From contig NZ_JAOYOD010000001.1 in NCBI RefSeq assembly GCF_025833875.1, forward strand, positions 3,224,001-3,288,000: a stretch of 64,000 nt of DNA. Direction: 5' to 3'. Shown here in pieces: positions 43,546 through 52,807 of this stretch (positions are counted from its first letter, which is position 1; every line of letters starts with the position of its first letter). The notes below the pieces were generated by a model that saw only the letters and a list, made by a program, of their open reading frames with translations, did no database searches and had not been told where the DNA came from. The position numbers were made by a program, and so were the translations under genes. The DNA is from Reichenbachiella ulvae (GTDB taxonomy: Bacteria; Bacteroidota; Bacteroidia; Cytophagales; Cyclobacteriaceae).

Positions 43546-44826
43546 TTATTCATCAAAGCTCTTAGTATAAACTTCAAAGTCTGAAGCATTTACTTTAGTG
43601 AAGACCAAATCTCCCGTAGCAGTATTCCATGCCGCATCTTCTTTTTCTTCCAAGTCAGCAGTTTCTACATCATAAGAAGCAGCAAGCTTAACTTTACCGT
43701 CTTCGAACACTACGTTTGACACAGTTCCTTTTGCTTTTGATTTGAAGTCACCAGTCGTAGATTTTCCATCGATAGACATGATATTTCCGTTTTGGATCGT
43801 AAATACATCATCCATTGATCCTTCTCTACCGTCAATTTCTAACCCTTCGTCTGAACTCTCATCTACATAGACTACAAAGTTATCTACAGTTCCCGCGTAA
43901 GATTGATCTACATCTATTCCATCATCCCCAACTGCATAAACCAAGGCGTTCGAAACATTAACTGTTCCACCAAAGAATTCGATACCGTCATCTTTGTTTC
44001 CATATACTTCTATGTAGTCAATAGTAGTTCCTGTACCTACACCACCTAAAGTCAATCCATTGATTTCACTTCCATCAGCGATTTCAGCTCCACCATGTCT
44101 GATAGACACATACTTGATCACACCTGAGTTATCCGCTGCATCAGACCCACCATACTGTCCATTTGCATCACTTGCATCTACACCTTCTATCTGTGGGTTT
44201 TCAGTTTTAGCACTTACAGGCGCTTTACCTAGAACAACGAGTCCTCCCCATTTTCCTTTGTCATCCTGATCCAATGCAGTACCTGCCAAGTATCCTGGTA
44301 TTATGTCATCTTCAGTAGAAGTCATGATAATTGGCTCCTGAGCTGTACCTTCAGCCATCAGCTTACCACCTCTGGCAATCATCAATACTGCTGCATTAGC
44401 TCCTGTCAAAGATGCGTCACCTTTAATCACAGTACCTGCCTGAATTGTCAAAGTCACTCCGTCTAAAACAGTTACCCTTGTTTTCAAAATATAAACATTG
44501 TCTTTAGTCCACTCCGTATCAGAATCGATATTCGCAGTAACCTCTACCTCAGTCGCTGTTCCTGTAATAGCGTCTGGAGTCAAATCAGTTCCTCCCATTT
44601 GCCCTTTAACAGAAGCTAAGGTCCACCCATCAAATACGGAAGTTGAAGTTGCGCCAGTAGCAGAAGCGTCAGCAGAAACTTTAGCGTCCACTGCTACTTG
44701 AGAAGCAGCAATCACTTGTGCTTGCAACTCTTCAGGAGTCAAATCAGTTCCTTCGTCTTCACTACATGATACTAGAGCGAATGCTGCTCCAAATAAAAAT
44801 GCAAGAGATAATACCTTTTTCATCAT
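43546..44826 (-). CDS. surface lipoprotein with parallel beta-helix-like domain
   Basis: The 426-residue protein starts with a lipoprotein signal peptide ending in VSCSEDEG (lipobox Cys). A Ala/Val-rich helical segment (30-60) precedes a domain with repeated short beta-strands and the motifs GGLVVLGKAPVSA, GVIKYVSIRHGGAEI, DYIEVYGNKDDGIEFFGGT and DDGIDVDQ, the pattern of right-handed parallel beta-helices. Acidic DDG loops could bind calcium. The family is common in Bacteroidota beside TonB receptors; the function, perhaps substrate capture at the surface, is inferred. A terminator follows its stop. Confidence 0.8.
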   Translation of the reverse strand: MMKKVLSLAFLFGAAFALVSCSEDEGTDLTPEELQAQVIAASQVAVDAKVSADASATGATSTSVFDGWTLASVKGQMGGTDLTPDAITGTATEVEVTANIDSDTEWTKDNVYILKTRVTVLDGVTLTIQAGTVIKGDASLTGANAAVLMIARGGKLMAEGTAQEPIIMTSTEDDIIPGYLAGTALDQDDKGKWGGLVVLGKAPVSAKTENPQIEGVDASDANGQYGGSDAADNSGVIKYVSIRHGGAEIADGSEINGLTLGGVGTGTTIDYIEVYGNKDDGIEFFGGTVNVSNALVYAVGDDGIDVDQSYAGTVDNFVVYVDESSDEGLEIDGREGSMDDVFTIQNGNIMSIDGKSTTGDFKSKAKGTVSNVVFEDGKVKLAASYDVETADLEEKEDAAWNTATGDLVFTKVNASDFEVYTKSFDE

Positions 44827-45026
44827 TTCAAATTTTAAAATATGCTTGTTGTATTGTTTTCAATTTCGTTTCGCAAAACTGTTTCAACACATTCAGAATT
44901 CGATCACACTAGCAGTTATGCTTATGTTAAAGAAGATGAGTAGGTCTTTACCGATTTTTTACCAATGTTAAGGATTTGTGAAGCTGTTTGACAAAAACAG
45001 CCAACAGAGGAGAAAAAGCCTACAAA

Positions 45027-45063
45027 CAAAAAGGTCGTCGAAGTATTACACCTCGACGACCTT
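45027..45063 (-). terminator. terminator after the MoxR gene
   Basis: AAGGTCGTCG (45031-45040) pairs with CGACGACCTT (45054-45063) around a 13-base loop; the minus strand continues TTTTTGTTTG. Confidence 0.88.
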
Positions 45064-45091
45064 CATCATTATTTTGAAATGAAAAGACTCT

Positions 45092-46081
45092 TTATCTATT
45101 CACATTTACTTTATTCAATATCGTTTGGATCAAATCCTGAGTAGTCACTCCATCAGCCTCAGCTTCATAGTTGAGTATGATTCTGTGATTCAAAACATCC
45201 GTCGCTACTTCCTTGATATCTTCTGGCAAGACAAAGTCCCTTCCATCTAAAAACGCAATTGCTTTCGCAGCAAGATTCAAGTTGATAGAAGCACGTGGTG
45301 AAGCCCCAAACTGGATGTAGCTGGCTTCATCCGTCATACCGTATGACTTAGGATCTCTGGTAGCAAATATCAATTCAATAATATATTTCTCCAGTGATTC
45401 CGAGAGGTTAACCTCATTGATTGACTTACGAATCGCAAAAACATCGTCCTTATCCAAAACTGTTTTCACTTCATCGTTAAATGACATGTTAGACATGCGA
45501 CGCATGATTTCTAGCTCATCTTCTTTCGATGGGTAGTCCACATGTACCTTCATCATGAATCGGTCAACCTGCGCCTCTGGAAGCGGGTAAGTTCCCTCTT
45601 GATCTACAGGGTTCTGGGTGGCCAGTACCAAAAATGGTCGATCCAGTTTAAATGTCGTCTCGCCAATTGTTACTTGCTTCTCCTGCATGGCCTCAAGTAA
45701 CGCAGATTGCACTTTCGCTGGAGATCGGTTCACCTCATCTGCCAAAATCAAATTGGAAAAAATAGGTCCTTTTTTCACTTCGAAGTTGGAGGCCTTTTGA
45801 TTGTAAATCATAGTACCGATCAGATCCGCAGGAAGTAAATCTGGAGTAAACTGTATACGCTTAAAGTCCAAATGTAGAACGTTGGCAAGAGTGTTGACCG
45901 TAAGTGTCTTTGCGAGACCAGGCACCCCTTCGAGCAAGATGTGCCCCTGGGTAAACAAGCCAATCATCAGTCGATTGACCATGTACTGCTGACCTACTAC
46001 CACCTTACCTACTTCATCGTACACCTGCTGCACTTTGTGCTGCAATTCTTTCTTTTCTTCCGTACTTGCGCTTGTTTCCAT
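45092..46081 (-). CDS. MoxR family AAA+ ATPase
   Basis: The 329-residue protein has Walker A LLEGVPGLAKT, Walker B NLILADEVNRSP, sensor 1 LATQNPVDQEGTYPLPEAQ with the RFxxK arginine-finger type region (VDRFMMKVHVDYP), and the small lid domain at the end (PRASINLNLAAKAIAFLDGRDFV). MoxR ATPases work as chaperones with vWA-domain partners, often DUF58 and BatA proteins encoded next to them. Here no partner is adjacent, and the window's BatA/vWA gene is at 2598. A TAGATTTG box lies 24 bases upstream. Confidence 0.95.
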   Translation of the reverse strand: METSASTEEKKELQHKVQQVYDEVGKVVVGQQYMVNRLMIGLFTQGHILLEGVPGLAKTLTVNTLANVLHLDFKRIQFTPDLLPADLIGTMIYNQKASNFEVKKGPIFSNLILADEVNRSPAKVQSALLEAMQEKQVTIGETTFKLDRPFLVLATQNPVDQEGTYPLPEAQVDRFMMKVHVDYPSKEDELEIMRRMSNMSFNDEVKTVLDKDDVFAIRKSINEVNLSESLEKYIIELIFATRDPKSYGMTDEASYIQFGASPRASINLNLAAKAIAFLDGRDFVLPEDIKEVATDVLNHRIILNYEAEADGVTTQDLIQTILNKVNVNR

Positions 46082-46104
46082 ATGTCTTTTCGATCAAAAC
46101 TCCT

Positions 46105-46112
46105 CAAATCTA
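46105..46112 (-). promoter_or_regulatory. -7 box (TAGATTTG) of the MoxR gene
   Basis: TAGATTTG on the minus strand, 23 bases upstream of the ATG at 46081; the -33 region is weak (TTTC). Confidence 0.45.
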
Positions 46113-46195
46113 AAAGACTTGAAGAATTTTTGAAATAATCGCATGTCCCCATCAGGACTGGCATGCCAGGCAAATCCCGAATCACCTGCCTTATA

Positions 46196-46246
46196 AAAGA
46201 AAAAAATCGGGCCTGAATGGCTGAAAGCCAATCTAAACCCGATTTC
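46196..46246 (-). terminator. terminator after the DUF4301 gene, with an inner hairpin
   Basis: AAATCGGG (46204-46211) pairs with CCCGATTT (46238-46245) and a second hairpin TGGCT-GAA-AGCCA (46219-46231) lies between them. On the minus strand the outer stem is followed by a T-run. Confidence 0.8.
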
Positions 46247-46284
46247 AGGAGACTTTAAAGCCCCGAGTTAAAAATTGTTAAATC

Positions 46285-47757
46285 TTACTGATGCGTGTCT
46301 TTGAGCAAATCGTTCACCGTTTTCACAGGGTTGAAAGTAGAAATAGGCACCTCCACAAACAAGGTATTCCAATAAGCCATTGCACCATTCCATAGGCCAG
46401 GCAGCTCCATGGCTTTCAGATCTTTACCATTCTTTGACTTGCTACTCACAAAGCCTGTGTCATCGTCTCGGTACTGAAGAAGATCAAATTTCTTCCCTTC
46501 GAAATCCTTAGTCGCACAGATCAGATCCACAGGATTGAAGTGGGTAGATCCTTTGAGCATGGCTGCCTTTTCTGCGTCATCTAGGTCAATCTGGGCCGTC
46601 TCTGCTATTTGTAATGAGGCACTACCATCAGACTCCTTGACCCAAAACGGTCCTCCGCCTGGTTCGCCTGTATTTTTCACCATTCCGCAAATACGGATCG
46701 GGCGATTCAGTTTTTCCTTGATCTCGGCTTTCTTTTCTTCATCCGACTTACCAGCAAAGCCTTCACTCATTTTGAGAAAATACTTGGATTCTAGACGGGC
46801 TGCCACCGCATCAGGATCAGCGATCTCACCTTTCAAAATTTCAAATACTTCATCCTGATAGTTGATAAGCAAACCAGCCAGCGCCTTCTTATAAGTATAG
46901 GTATCTGCCTTGATTCTATCAGGCACCACATTGTCGATGTTCTTGATAAAAATGATATCAGCATCCAGATCATTCAAGTTTTCCAACAAAGCACCATGCC
47001 CCGCTGGTCTAAACAATATCGTACCATCTGGTTCTCTGAATGGTTCATTGTCATTGTCCACAGCGATGGTATCTGTAGAGCTCTTCTGTTGAGAAAAGGT
47101 GATATCAAATTTAACTCCAAAGGTTGATTCATAACTCGGGGCAACTTTTGCCACCAAAGCTTTGAATCTATCCAGGTGCTGAGGGGAAACTGTGAAGTGC
47201 AGGTGAACGGTACCATCTGCAGATTTGGCATAGTGTACTCCTTCTACTAAATGCTCTTCCAGTGGAGTTCTTGGTCCCTCTTCATAGTTATGAAAACTAA
47301 GCAAGGCTTTGGGCAATGAACCATAGCTCATTCCCTCGTCAGACAGCAGGTGATTGGCAATCTGATCTGGTGCGGTATCATCTATATCCCCTAGTTCTGA
47401 AGCCAGCTCATCATAAAAAGCAAAATCTTCTAATCCTTTGATAAAAGTCTGTGCAGCATCACTAGCTGACAAGTCTTTTTCCTCTACGAAAGCGAATAAA
47501 TCTTTGAACATCCTGGTAGCTGCCCCAGAAGCCGGAACAAATTTCAGCACCTTTTTGGTAGCTACTTTAGATTCATAGTCCGCTATCAAATCATTCAATT
47601 GTCCTTCATCCAATTGGATAATGCCATCTCCAATACTCGCCGCCTTTTGTATATCCAAAAAGGGAAAGCCATTCTTAAAGTTTTCAATCTGTTTTTCTAC
47701 TTGAGCCAGGTCACTTCCTCTCTCCTCTATAAACTTTTTATCCTCCTCGTTAAACAT
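46285..47757 (-). CDS. DUF4301 family protein
   Basis: A 490-residue soluble protein matching DUF4301, a Bacteroidota family without known function. The N-terminal part carries KFVPASGAATRMFKDL, resembling the nucleotide-sugar pyrophosphorylase Gly-rich loop, and FRPAGHGALLENLND and ENDxDADIIFIKNIDN further on, which resembles a nucleotidyltransferase fold. A sugar-nucleotide role would fit the adjacent glycogen synthase gene 31 bases upstream; this is inference. Length is as in the family. Confidence 0.88.
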   Translation of the reverse strand: MFNEEDKKFIEERGSDLAQVEKQIENFKNGFPFLDIQKAASIGDGIIQLDEGQLNDLIADYESKVATKKVLKFVPASGAATRMFKDLFAFVEEKDLSASDAAQTFIKGLEDFAFYDELASELGDIDDTAPDQIANHLLSDEGMSYGSLPKALLSFHNYEEGPRTPLEEHLVEGVHYAKSADGTVHLHFTVSPQHLDRFKALVAKVAPSYESTFGVKFDITFSQQKSSTDTIAVDNDNEPFREPDGTILFRPAGHGALLENLNDLDADIIFIKNIDNVVPDRIKADTYTYKKALAGLLINYQDEVFEILKGEIADPDAVAARLESKYFLKMSEGFAGKSDEEKKAEIKEKLNRPIRICGMVKNTGEPGGGPFWVKESDGSASLQIAETAQIDLDDAEKAAMLKGSTHFNPVDLICATKDFEGKKFDLLQYRDDDTGFVSSKSKNGKDLKAMELPGLWNGAMAYWNTLFVEVPISTFNPVKTVNDLLKDTHQ

Positions 47758-47788
47758 TCTAATCTTGTGTTTTTTTAGTTATGGTTTT

Positions 47789-49630
47789 TCATTTGTTCTC
47801 TATTGGATATTTCTCGAGCGCCAGATCATAGGCATGATCATAATGTTTGATCAGGTTTTTCCAGTCAAATTCTTCCGACAAGTCCTCAGCCAAGTTTCTG
47901 GAAGCAATACGCTCACGCCCGGTGGTTTTCACAAAGGCCAGCATTTTTTCACTCAATTGTTCGGCAGCAGAATGATAATCTTGATTGACTCGGTCAATCA
48001 TATAAATACCATGCTCCTCGTCCCCAATATCCAGGGTCTTGACATAATCCCCAAAACCTGAAAGGTCAGAAGTCACAGCAGACACCCCTCTAGCTAAACA
48101 CTCAACTGGCGTATAGCCCCATGGTTCATAATAGCTAGGAAAAATCCCCATATGACATCCTCTCACGAACTGGCCATACTCCATCCCAAACAGCGGACTG
48201 GTCGACGATATAAAATCTGGATGATAAACGATCTTAACCTTATCAGTTTCATGATTGAGCAAATTGGCTCCACGAAGGAAATTCAAAATTTGATCATCGG
48301 CATCATTAATAAGGTTATGAGTGACTACTGATGGCAGCCTCTTGGTTTTCCAGGACTGAATAGTTCTACGATAGCGCAGTTTCCAATAATCATCTACTAG
48401 CTTATTAAGCTCTGGCAACCTGTGATCGGAATTGGTCGCAGCATCCTGAAACAAACGCTCTTTAACTTGCTTCATGATTTCCTCACAGTTGTGATCGATC
48501 TCTTCCATCACTGCTCTAGAGGTCATCACCTCCTGATTGATACTGTGGAAAGGCTGTTTGGTAATAAAGAACATCACGACCGTTTTATTGATCTTATGTT
48601 TCTTCATTTTATAGTTCAGCCTCGCAAGAGCCTCCAGTGTCAAATCATAGCCTTTGTTTTTGAACTCAAAACGCCCAGATGTAAAAAAGTAAATGACATT
48701 GTTGAGATCGAAAGTATAGGACTGAAAAAAGTGCCCCATCACAAAGTGATTGATCTGCTCCTTATATTTATGATGTAGATTCTGAACTTCGTGCAGAACC
48801 GAAAATCTCTCGATATTCAATCCATTCGGCACTATCGCCTCTGGACTTCTGCCTAATAAGTGAATGCACTCCTTGGCGGTAACCTCGCTGACAGTGGACA
48901 ATATATTGGCTCCATGTGCACAGGCCCGCTCGAGTCTGGCGATGGTATTGACATTAAAATTATTGGCTTCCGACTCCCAATTCAGAAAAGGCAAGTGATC
49001 ATAAAAATAAGGATCATTCATAGCCAAATACCTTCCTAGCAGAGTCGCATGCGTGGTAAAAACCGTTTTGATAGGAATTTGCTCCTTTCTGATGTCAGCT
49101 ATGGCTGTCCCTGCCATCCATTCGTGAAAGTGCGCCAATAGCTCGACATCCTGCTCTAAACAAACGCGGGCCATTCGGAACAAAAACTCCTTCACCATGA
49201 AACCAAAAGCCATCACTTCATCTACCAACGGATCATGGTTGTTAAAATCAATATGATGATCCTGCCAATAGAAGTATTTAATATTCCCTAATTGAGGCAT
49301 GACAGACGCAGGATTTAACAGAACCGTTTGTGGACGACCAGAAACCAGCCAGGTTCCAAACGAAACATCCCATCCCATCTCTTTCATTTCTCTTACTACC
49401 TGGGCGATCGGAATTTTATCATCCATATGCTCCTCAAAATCGGAGCTAACATTAGGATGAATTTTGGGCCCTACCAGTACATAGTCCTTTCCCCATTGGT
49501 CTACCATGACCGGGGCTTTAGATCTAATGACCGTGTAGATCCCACCTACCTGATTACAAACTTCCCAGGCGATCTCCGCCAGCATTTTTGGTTCTTCCTT
49601 TTTCTTTCTTGCTTTTTTCCTCTCAGCCAT
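47789..49630 (-). CDS. eukaryote-type glycogen synthase (GT3)
   Basis: The 613-residue enzyme adds glucose from UDP-glucose to glycogen in the cytoplasm. It has the GT3 N-terminal signature EIAWEVCNQVGGIYTVIRSKAP (within residues 20-43), VGPKIHPN, FHEWMAGT near residue 167, and the C-terminal SYYEPWGYTPVECLARG block with the donor-site Glu residues. GT3 is the yeast/animal class and is found in only some bacteria, unlike the usual bacterial GT5. The Arg/Lys-rich start is not a signal peptide. It is followed by DUF4301 in the same operon, and faces the GH31/GT4 operon across a 310-base region. Confidence 0.92.
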   Translation of the reverse strand: MAERKKARKKKEEPKMLAEIAWEVCNQVGGIYTVIRSKAPVMVDQWGKDYVLVGPKIHPNVSSDFEEHMDDKIPIAQVVREMKEMGWDVSFGTWLVSGRPQTVLLNPASVMPQLGNIKYFYWQDHHIDFNNHDPLVDEVMAFGFMVKEFLFRMARVCLEQDVELLAHFHEWMAGTAIADIRKEQIPIKTVFTTHATLLGRYLAMNDPYFYDHLPFLNWESEANNFNVNTIARLERACAHGANILSTVSEVTAKECIHLLGRSPEAIVPNGLNIERFSVLHEVQNLHHKYKEQINHFVMGHFFQSYTFDLNNVIYFFTSGRFEFKNKGYDLTLEALARLNYKMKKHKINKTVVMFFITKQPFHSINQEVMTSRAVMEEIDHNCEEIMKQVKERLFQDAATNSDHRLPELNKLVDDYWKLRYRRTIQSWKTKRLPSVVTHNLINDADDQILNFLRGANLLNHETDKVKIVYHPDFISSTSPLFGMEYGQFVRGCHMGIFPSYYEPWGYTPVECLARGVSAVTSDLSGFGDYVKTLDIGDEEHGIYMIDRVNQDYHSAAEQLSEKMLAFVKTTGRERIASRNLAEDLSEEFDWKNLIKHYDHAYDLALEKYPIENK

Positions 49631-49940
49631 GCCATTTATTTTGAGATACCGAAAGATAACAAGACTGGCTGGCTAGGCAGGAATACAAGCGAACAATTTT
49701 TTTTTATGGCTGGAGATTTCTAGCTTTTACAACAAATCGCAGGTAATCAGGTATTATAAAACAGGCAGCACCCTATTTGGGGTACCCAAACCTGTGGTTT
49801 CCATTATTATTTTCTTAATCTTAAGGTGTATATGCTGGTCAATTAACTAAAAACCAGAAGCAGAAATATCACTTTTTGTGAGAAGTGAAAATTTAACCTA
49901 TAAATGATCTATGACAGGTCAAAATAAGACCTATTGAGTC
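49631..49940. promoter_or_regulatory. divergent regulatory region of the glycogen locus with an inverted repeat
   Basis: No gene was found in these 310 bases. TTTGGG (49776-49781) and CCCAAA (49785-49790) flank GTA, and outside them AAACAGG (about 49759-49765) and CCTGT (49791-49795) extend the symmetry with an 11-base bulge on the left. It may be an operator of a sugar-responsive repressor or a leader hairpin. No certain promoter box was seen for the minus-strand gene. Confidence 0.4.
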
Positions 49941-52421
49941 ATGGAAGAAGTATATTTGTCTAAGACACATTCAATAATGGAAGGTACAACTGAAGATATC
50001 AAAACCGGGATCGACAATCAGGATTTCTCCGGTAATTATATAGAGAATTTCAAGGGTAAAGACGCTGAGGAATTCTTTCCAGGTCGCTATGTCTCCTGGG
50101 AAAAAAACAACAACTCTTTTGTAATCCATGGCCAGGGAGCTGCCATTGAAGCAACCGTCATTCATTCAGATATTATCAAATTCAGATTCGGAAATGACGG
50201 CTACTTTGAGGATGACTTCTCCTATGCCATCGACCCAGAATTTGCCCCTGCCCCTGTCGAATATAAGTTTGAAGAGCTCAAAGCAAGCTTCGTAATCAAA
50301 ACGGCTACACTGCGCTGCTATATCAATAAGGAGAACCTTACTACCAAAATCACCAACAATGAAGGTACGGTCATATTTCAGGATGAAAAGGGCTACCACT
50401 GGCAGGATCATAAATTCCACGGCGGAACGATCAACATCTGTACAAAAGTCCTTCAGAAAGGAGAAAAATTTTATGGCCTGGGTGACAAAACAGGCAATCT
50501 CAACCTCATCGGCACCAAAAGAGAACTATGGGGTACGGACTGCTATGGCTATGGCAATGACACGGATCCTGTATACAAAAACATCCCCTTCTACATGGGG
50601 CAGCACAGCCATGTAGGCTATGGTTTATTCATGGACAATACATTTCGTAGCTTCTTCGATTTTGGGAGAGAGAGGTCCAATGTCTGCAGTTTTTGGGCAC
50701 AGGGAGGCGAAATGCGCTACTACTTCATCTATGGACCTAAACTGGTCGATGTAGCTAAAAAATATACCATGCTGACTGGCACACCCAAACTCCCGCCAAA
50801 ATGGGCACTGGGCTACCATCAGAGTAAATGGAGTTACTACCCTGAATCTGTGGTTCGCAAATTGGGTGAAGAATTCCGTAGCAGAAAAATCCCATGTGAT
50901 GTGATTCATTTGGATATCGACTACATGGATGGGTTCAGGTGCTTTACCTGGGACAAGAAAAAATTCCCTAAACCGGAAAAGATGATAGCTGACATGAAAA
51001 AAGATGGCTTCAAAACCGTCGTTATCATCGATCCGGGAATTAAAATAGACAAGGGTTATAAAGTCTATGACCAAGGGCGGAAGGGAAACCACTTCTGCAC
51101 ACGACAGGATGGGGCACTGCTCAAGGCCAGCGTATGGCCAGGCGCTTGTCACTTCCCTGACTTCACTCGCAAACGCACCCGCAAATGGTGGGGCACGCTT
51201 TTCGAAGGTCTCGTTGCAGATGGAGTAGATGGCGTTTGGAATGACATGAACGAGCCTGCTACTTTCGAAGACGGCACCTTCCCTAACGACGTACGCTTCG
51301 ACTATGATGGACATCCATGCAGTCACCGCAAAGCACACAATGTCTATGGATCGTTGATGGCTCAGTCTACTTGTGAGGGACAGCAAAAATATCTCAGAAA
51401 CAAAAGAGCCTTTACCATCACGCGATCCGCATATGCCGGTGTGCAACGCTATGCCAGCGTATGGACAGGAGATAACTCAGCCAGTTGGGAACAACTCAAA
51501 ATCGCTAACATTCAGTGCCAGCGACTCAGTGCATCCGGTGTTTCTTTTGTAGGGTCTGATGTAGGGGGATTCATTGGCTCACCGAATGGAGAGTTGTACA
51601 CTCGATGGATTCAGATGGCGGTATTCCACCCATTTTTCAGGACGCACTCCTCTGGGGATCATGGAGACAAAGAACCATGGGTGTTTGATCAAAAATATCT
51701 AGAAATAGTTAAGGAGTTCATCGAACTTAGGTACCGACTGCTCCCCTATATATATAGCACATTTTGGCAGCACAGCACTACGGGCATTCCGATGCTTCGG
51801 TCTTTGCACATGGAAGCACATGTGGACCCTGAGACTTTCTTCCGAGAAGAAGAGTTTATGCTGGGAGACCATATAATAGTATGTCCAGTATCTGAAGAAG
51901 GAAAGGATTCCAGATTGATGTACTTACCCAAAAGTCATTGGTACAACTACTGGACAGACAAATTGGAAGAAGGACAAAGAGAGATCAAAGTGGCGACTCC
52001 ACTTAACCAGATGCCAATTTTCGTACGAGCTGGAGCGGTTATCCCAATGCAGCCTACTATGCAGTATGTAGGAGAGTTTAAAATTCAGGAGCTTACTCTC
52101 AATTTCTACAAACCCTTCGTAGAGACCATCTCGCAACTATACGAAGATGCGGGAGATGGTTTGGATTATCTAGATGGAGACTGCTCTACCAAGACATTTA
52201 CTTCTACGCCTTCAGGGCTAAACAAATGGAAGATCATTCAACATATAGAAGGAGATTTCAAAACCGAATACAAAAAGTACCAACTCAGGTTCCACGGACT
52301 GGAAAACAAACCTGGCTCAATCATGATCGATGGAGTAGAAAGAATCCAGGATCTGAAAACAGAAGAACATGTACTTACACTAAAAACAGAAACCAAATTC
52401 ACTGAAATATTGATTAACTAA
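49941..52421 (+). CDS. glycoside hydrolase family 31 alpha-glucosidase
   Basis: The 826-residue enzyme hydrolyses terminal alpha-glucosyl residues. The GH31 N-terminal beta domain leads to the (beta/alpha)8 barrel with IHLDIDYMDGFRCFTWD, the nucleophile Asp435 in VWNDMNEPATF and FFRTHSSGDHGDKEPW, which holds the acid/base (Asp573 or near). A C-terminal beta-sandwich follows. There is no signal peptide, so it acts in the cytoplasm, probably on maltodextrins or glycogen breakdown products. The start may be 49977: a TATATTTG box lies at 49951-49958, inside the longer frame, as in pyrD. It is the first gene of an operon with CBM48, GT4 and GH57-like genes. Confidence 0.93.
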   Translation: MEEVYLSKTHSIMEGTTEDIKTGIDNQDFSGNYIENFKGKDAEEFFPGRYVSWEKNNNSFVIHGQGAAIEATVIHSDIIKFRFGNDGYFEDDFSYAIDPEFAPAPVEYKFEELKASFVIKTATLRCYINKENLTTKITNNEGTVIFQDEKGYHWQDHKFHGGTINICTKVLQKGEKFYGLGDKTGNLNLIGTKRELWGTDCYGYGNDTDPVYKNIPFYMGQHSHVGYGLFMDNTFRSFFDFGRERSNVCSFWAQGGEMRYYFIYGPKLVDVAKKYTMLTGTPKLPPKWALGYHQSKWSYYPESVVRKLGEEFRSRKIPCDVIHLDIDYMDGFRCFTWDKKKFPKPEKMIADMKKDGFKTVVIIDPGIKIDKGYKVYDQGRKGNHFCTRQDGALLKASVWPGACHFPDFTRKRTRKWWGTLFEGLVADGVDGVWNDMNEPATFEDGTFPNDVRFDYDGHPCSHRKAHNVYGSLMAQSTCEGQQKYLRNKRAFTITRSAYAGVQRYASVWTGDNSASWEQLKIANIQCQRLSASGVSFVGSDVGGFIGSPNGELYTRWIQMAVFHPFFRTHSSGDHGDKEPWVFDQKYLEIVKEFIELRYRLLPYIYSTFWQHSTTGIPMLRSLHMEAHVDPETFFREEEFMLGDHIIVCPVSEEGKDSRLMYLPKSHWYNYWTDKLEEGQREIKVATPLNQMPIFVRAGAVIPMQPTMQYVGEFKIQELTLNFYKPFVETISQLYEDAGDGLDYLDGDCSTKTFTSTPSGLNKWKIIQHIEGDFKTEYKKYQLRFHGLENKPGSIMIDGVERIQDLKTEEHVLTLKTETKFTEILIN

Positions 52422-52435
52422 ACCCTCGACTAATC

Positions 52436-52744
52436 ATGAGTATCAAAAAGCAATTTCTAAAATCAAAAGATGTATGTAAAGTCACCTGGACTGTAGACAA
52501 AAAGGTAGCTAAAGGTGCTGAAAATGTATCCTTGTCAGGTAGTTTCAACGACTGGAGTTTAGACGCTCACCCATTTAAAAAACTAAAAAGTGGTGATTTC
52601 AAGTTGGTATTAGAGCTTCCAAAGGACCAGAAATATGAATTTCGATATTTAGTAGATGGCAATGAGTGGATCAACGAGGAGGAAGCGGATGGTTATGTAG
52701 ACAATCAAGTCTCAAACGAATCCAATTGCTTAATTTCTTTATAG
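52436..52744 (+). CDS. small glycogen-binding protein (CBM48/AMPK-beta-like)
   Basis: The 102-residue protein is a lone CBM48/isoamylase-early-set domain: VTWTVDKKVAKGAENVSLSG, then SFNDWSLDAHPF and KYEFRYLVDGNEWINEEEAD. Trp in FNDW and Trp in NEWIN are the usual glucan-stacking residues. There is no enzyme domain or signal peptide. Binding of glycogen or maltodextrin in the cytoplasm is expected from the family. It lies 14 bases after the GH31 gene and 63 before the GT4 gene. Confidence 0.88.
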   Translation: MSIKKQFLKSKDVCKVTWTVDKKVAKGAENVSLSGSFNDWSLDAHPFKKLKSGDFKLVLELPKDQKYEFRYLVDGNEWINEEEADGYVDNQVSNESNCLISL

Positions 52745-52807
52745 TAAAACGAAAGGTAGAGCTTACTCGCTCTACCCTCAAAACCAAATCTTTCAACCTC
52801 CTAATTT

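Noticed and set aside
46910..47231. Short frames opposite and within the DUF4301 gene
   Set aside because: They overlap a conserved gene out of frame and have no independent support.
50625..51446. 273-codon minus-strand frame within the GH31 gene
   Set aside because: It lies opposite catalytic GH31 motifs, has no recognisable domain and no promoter.
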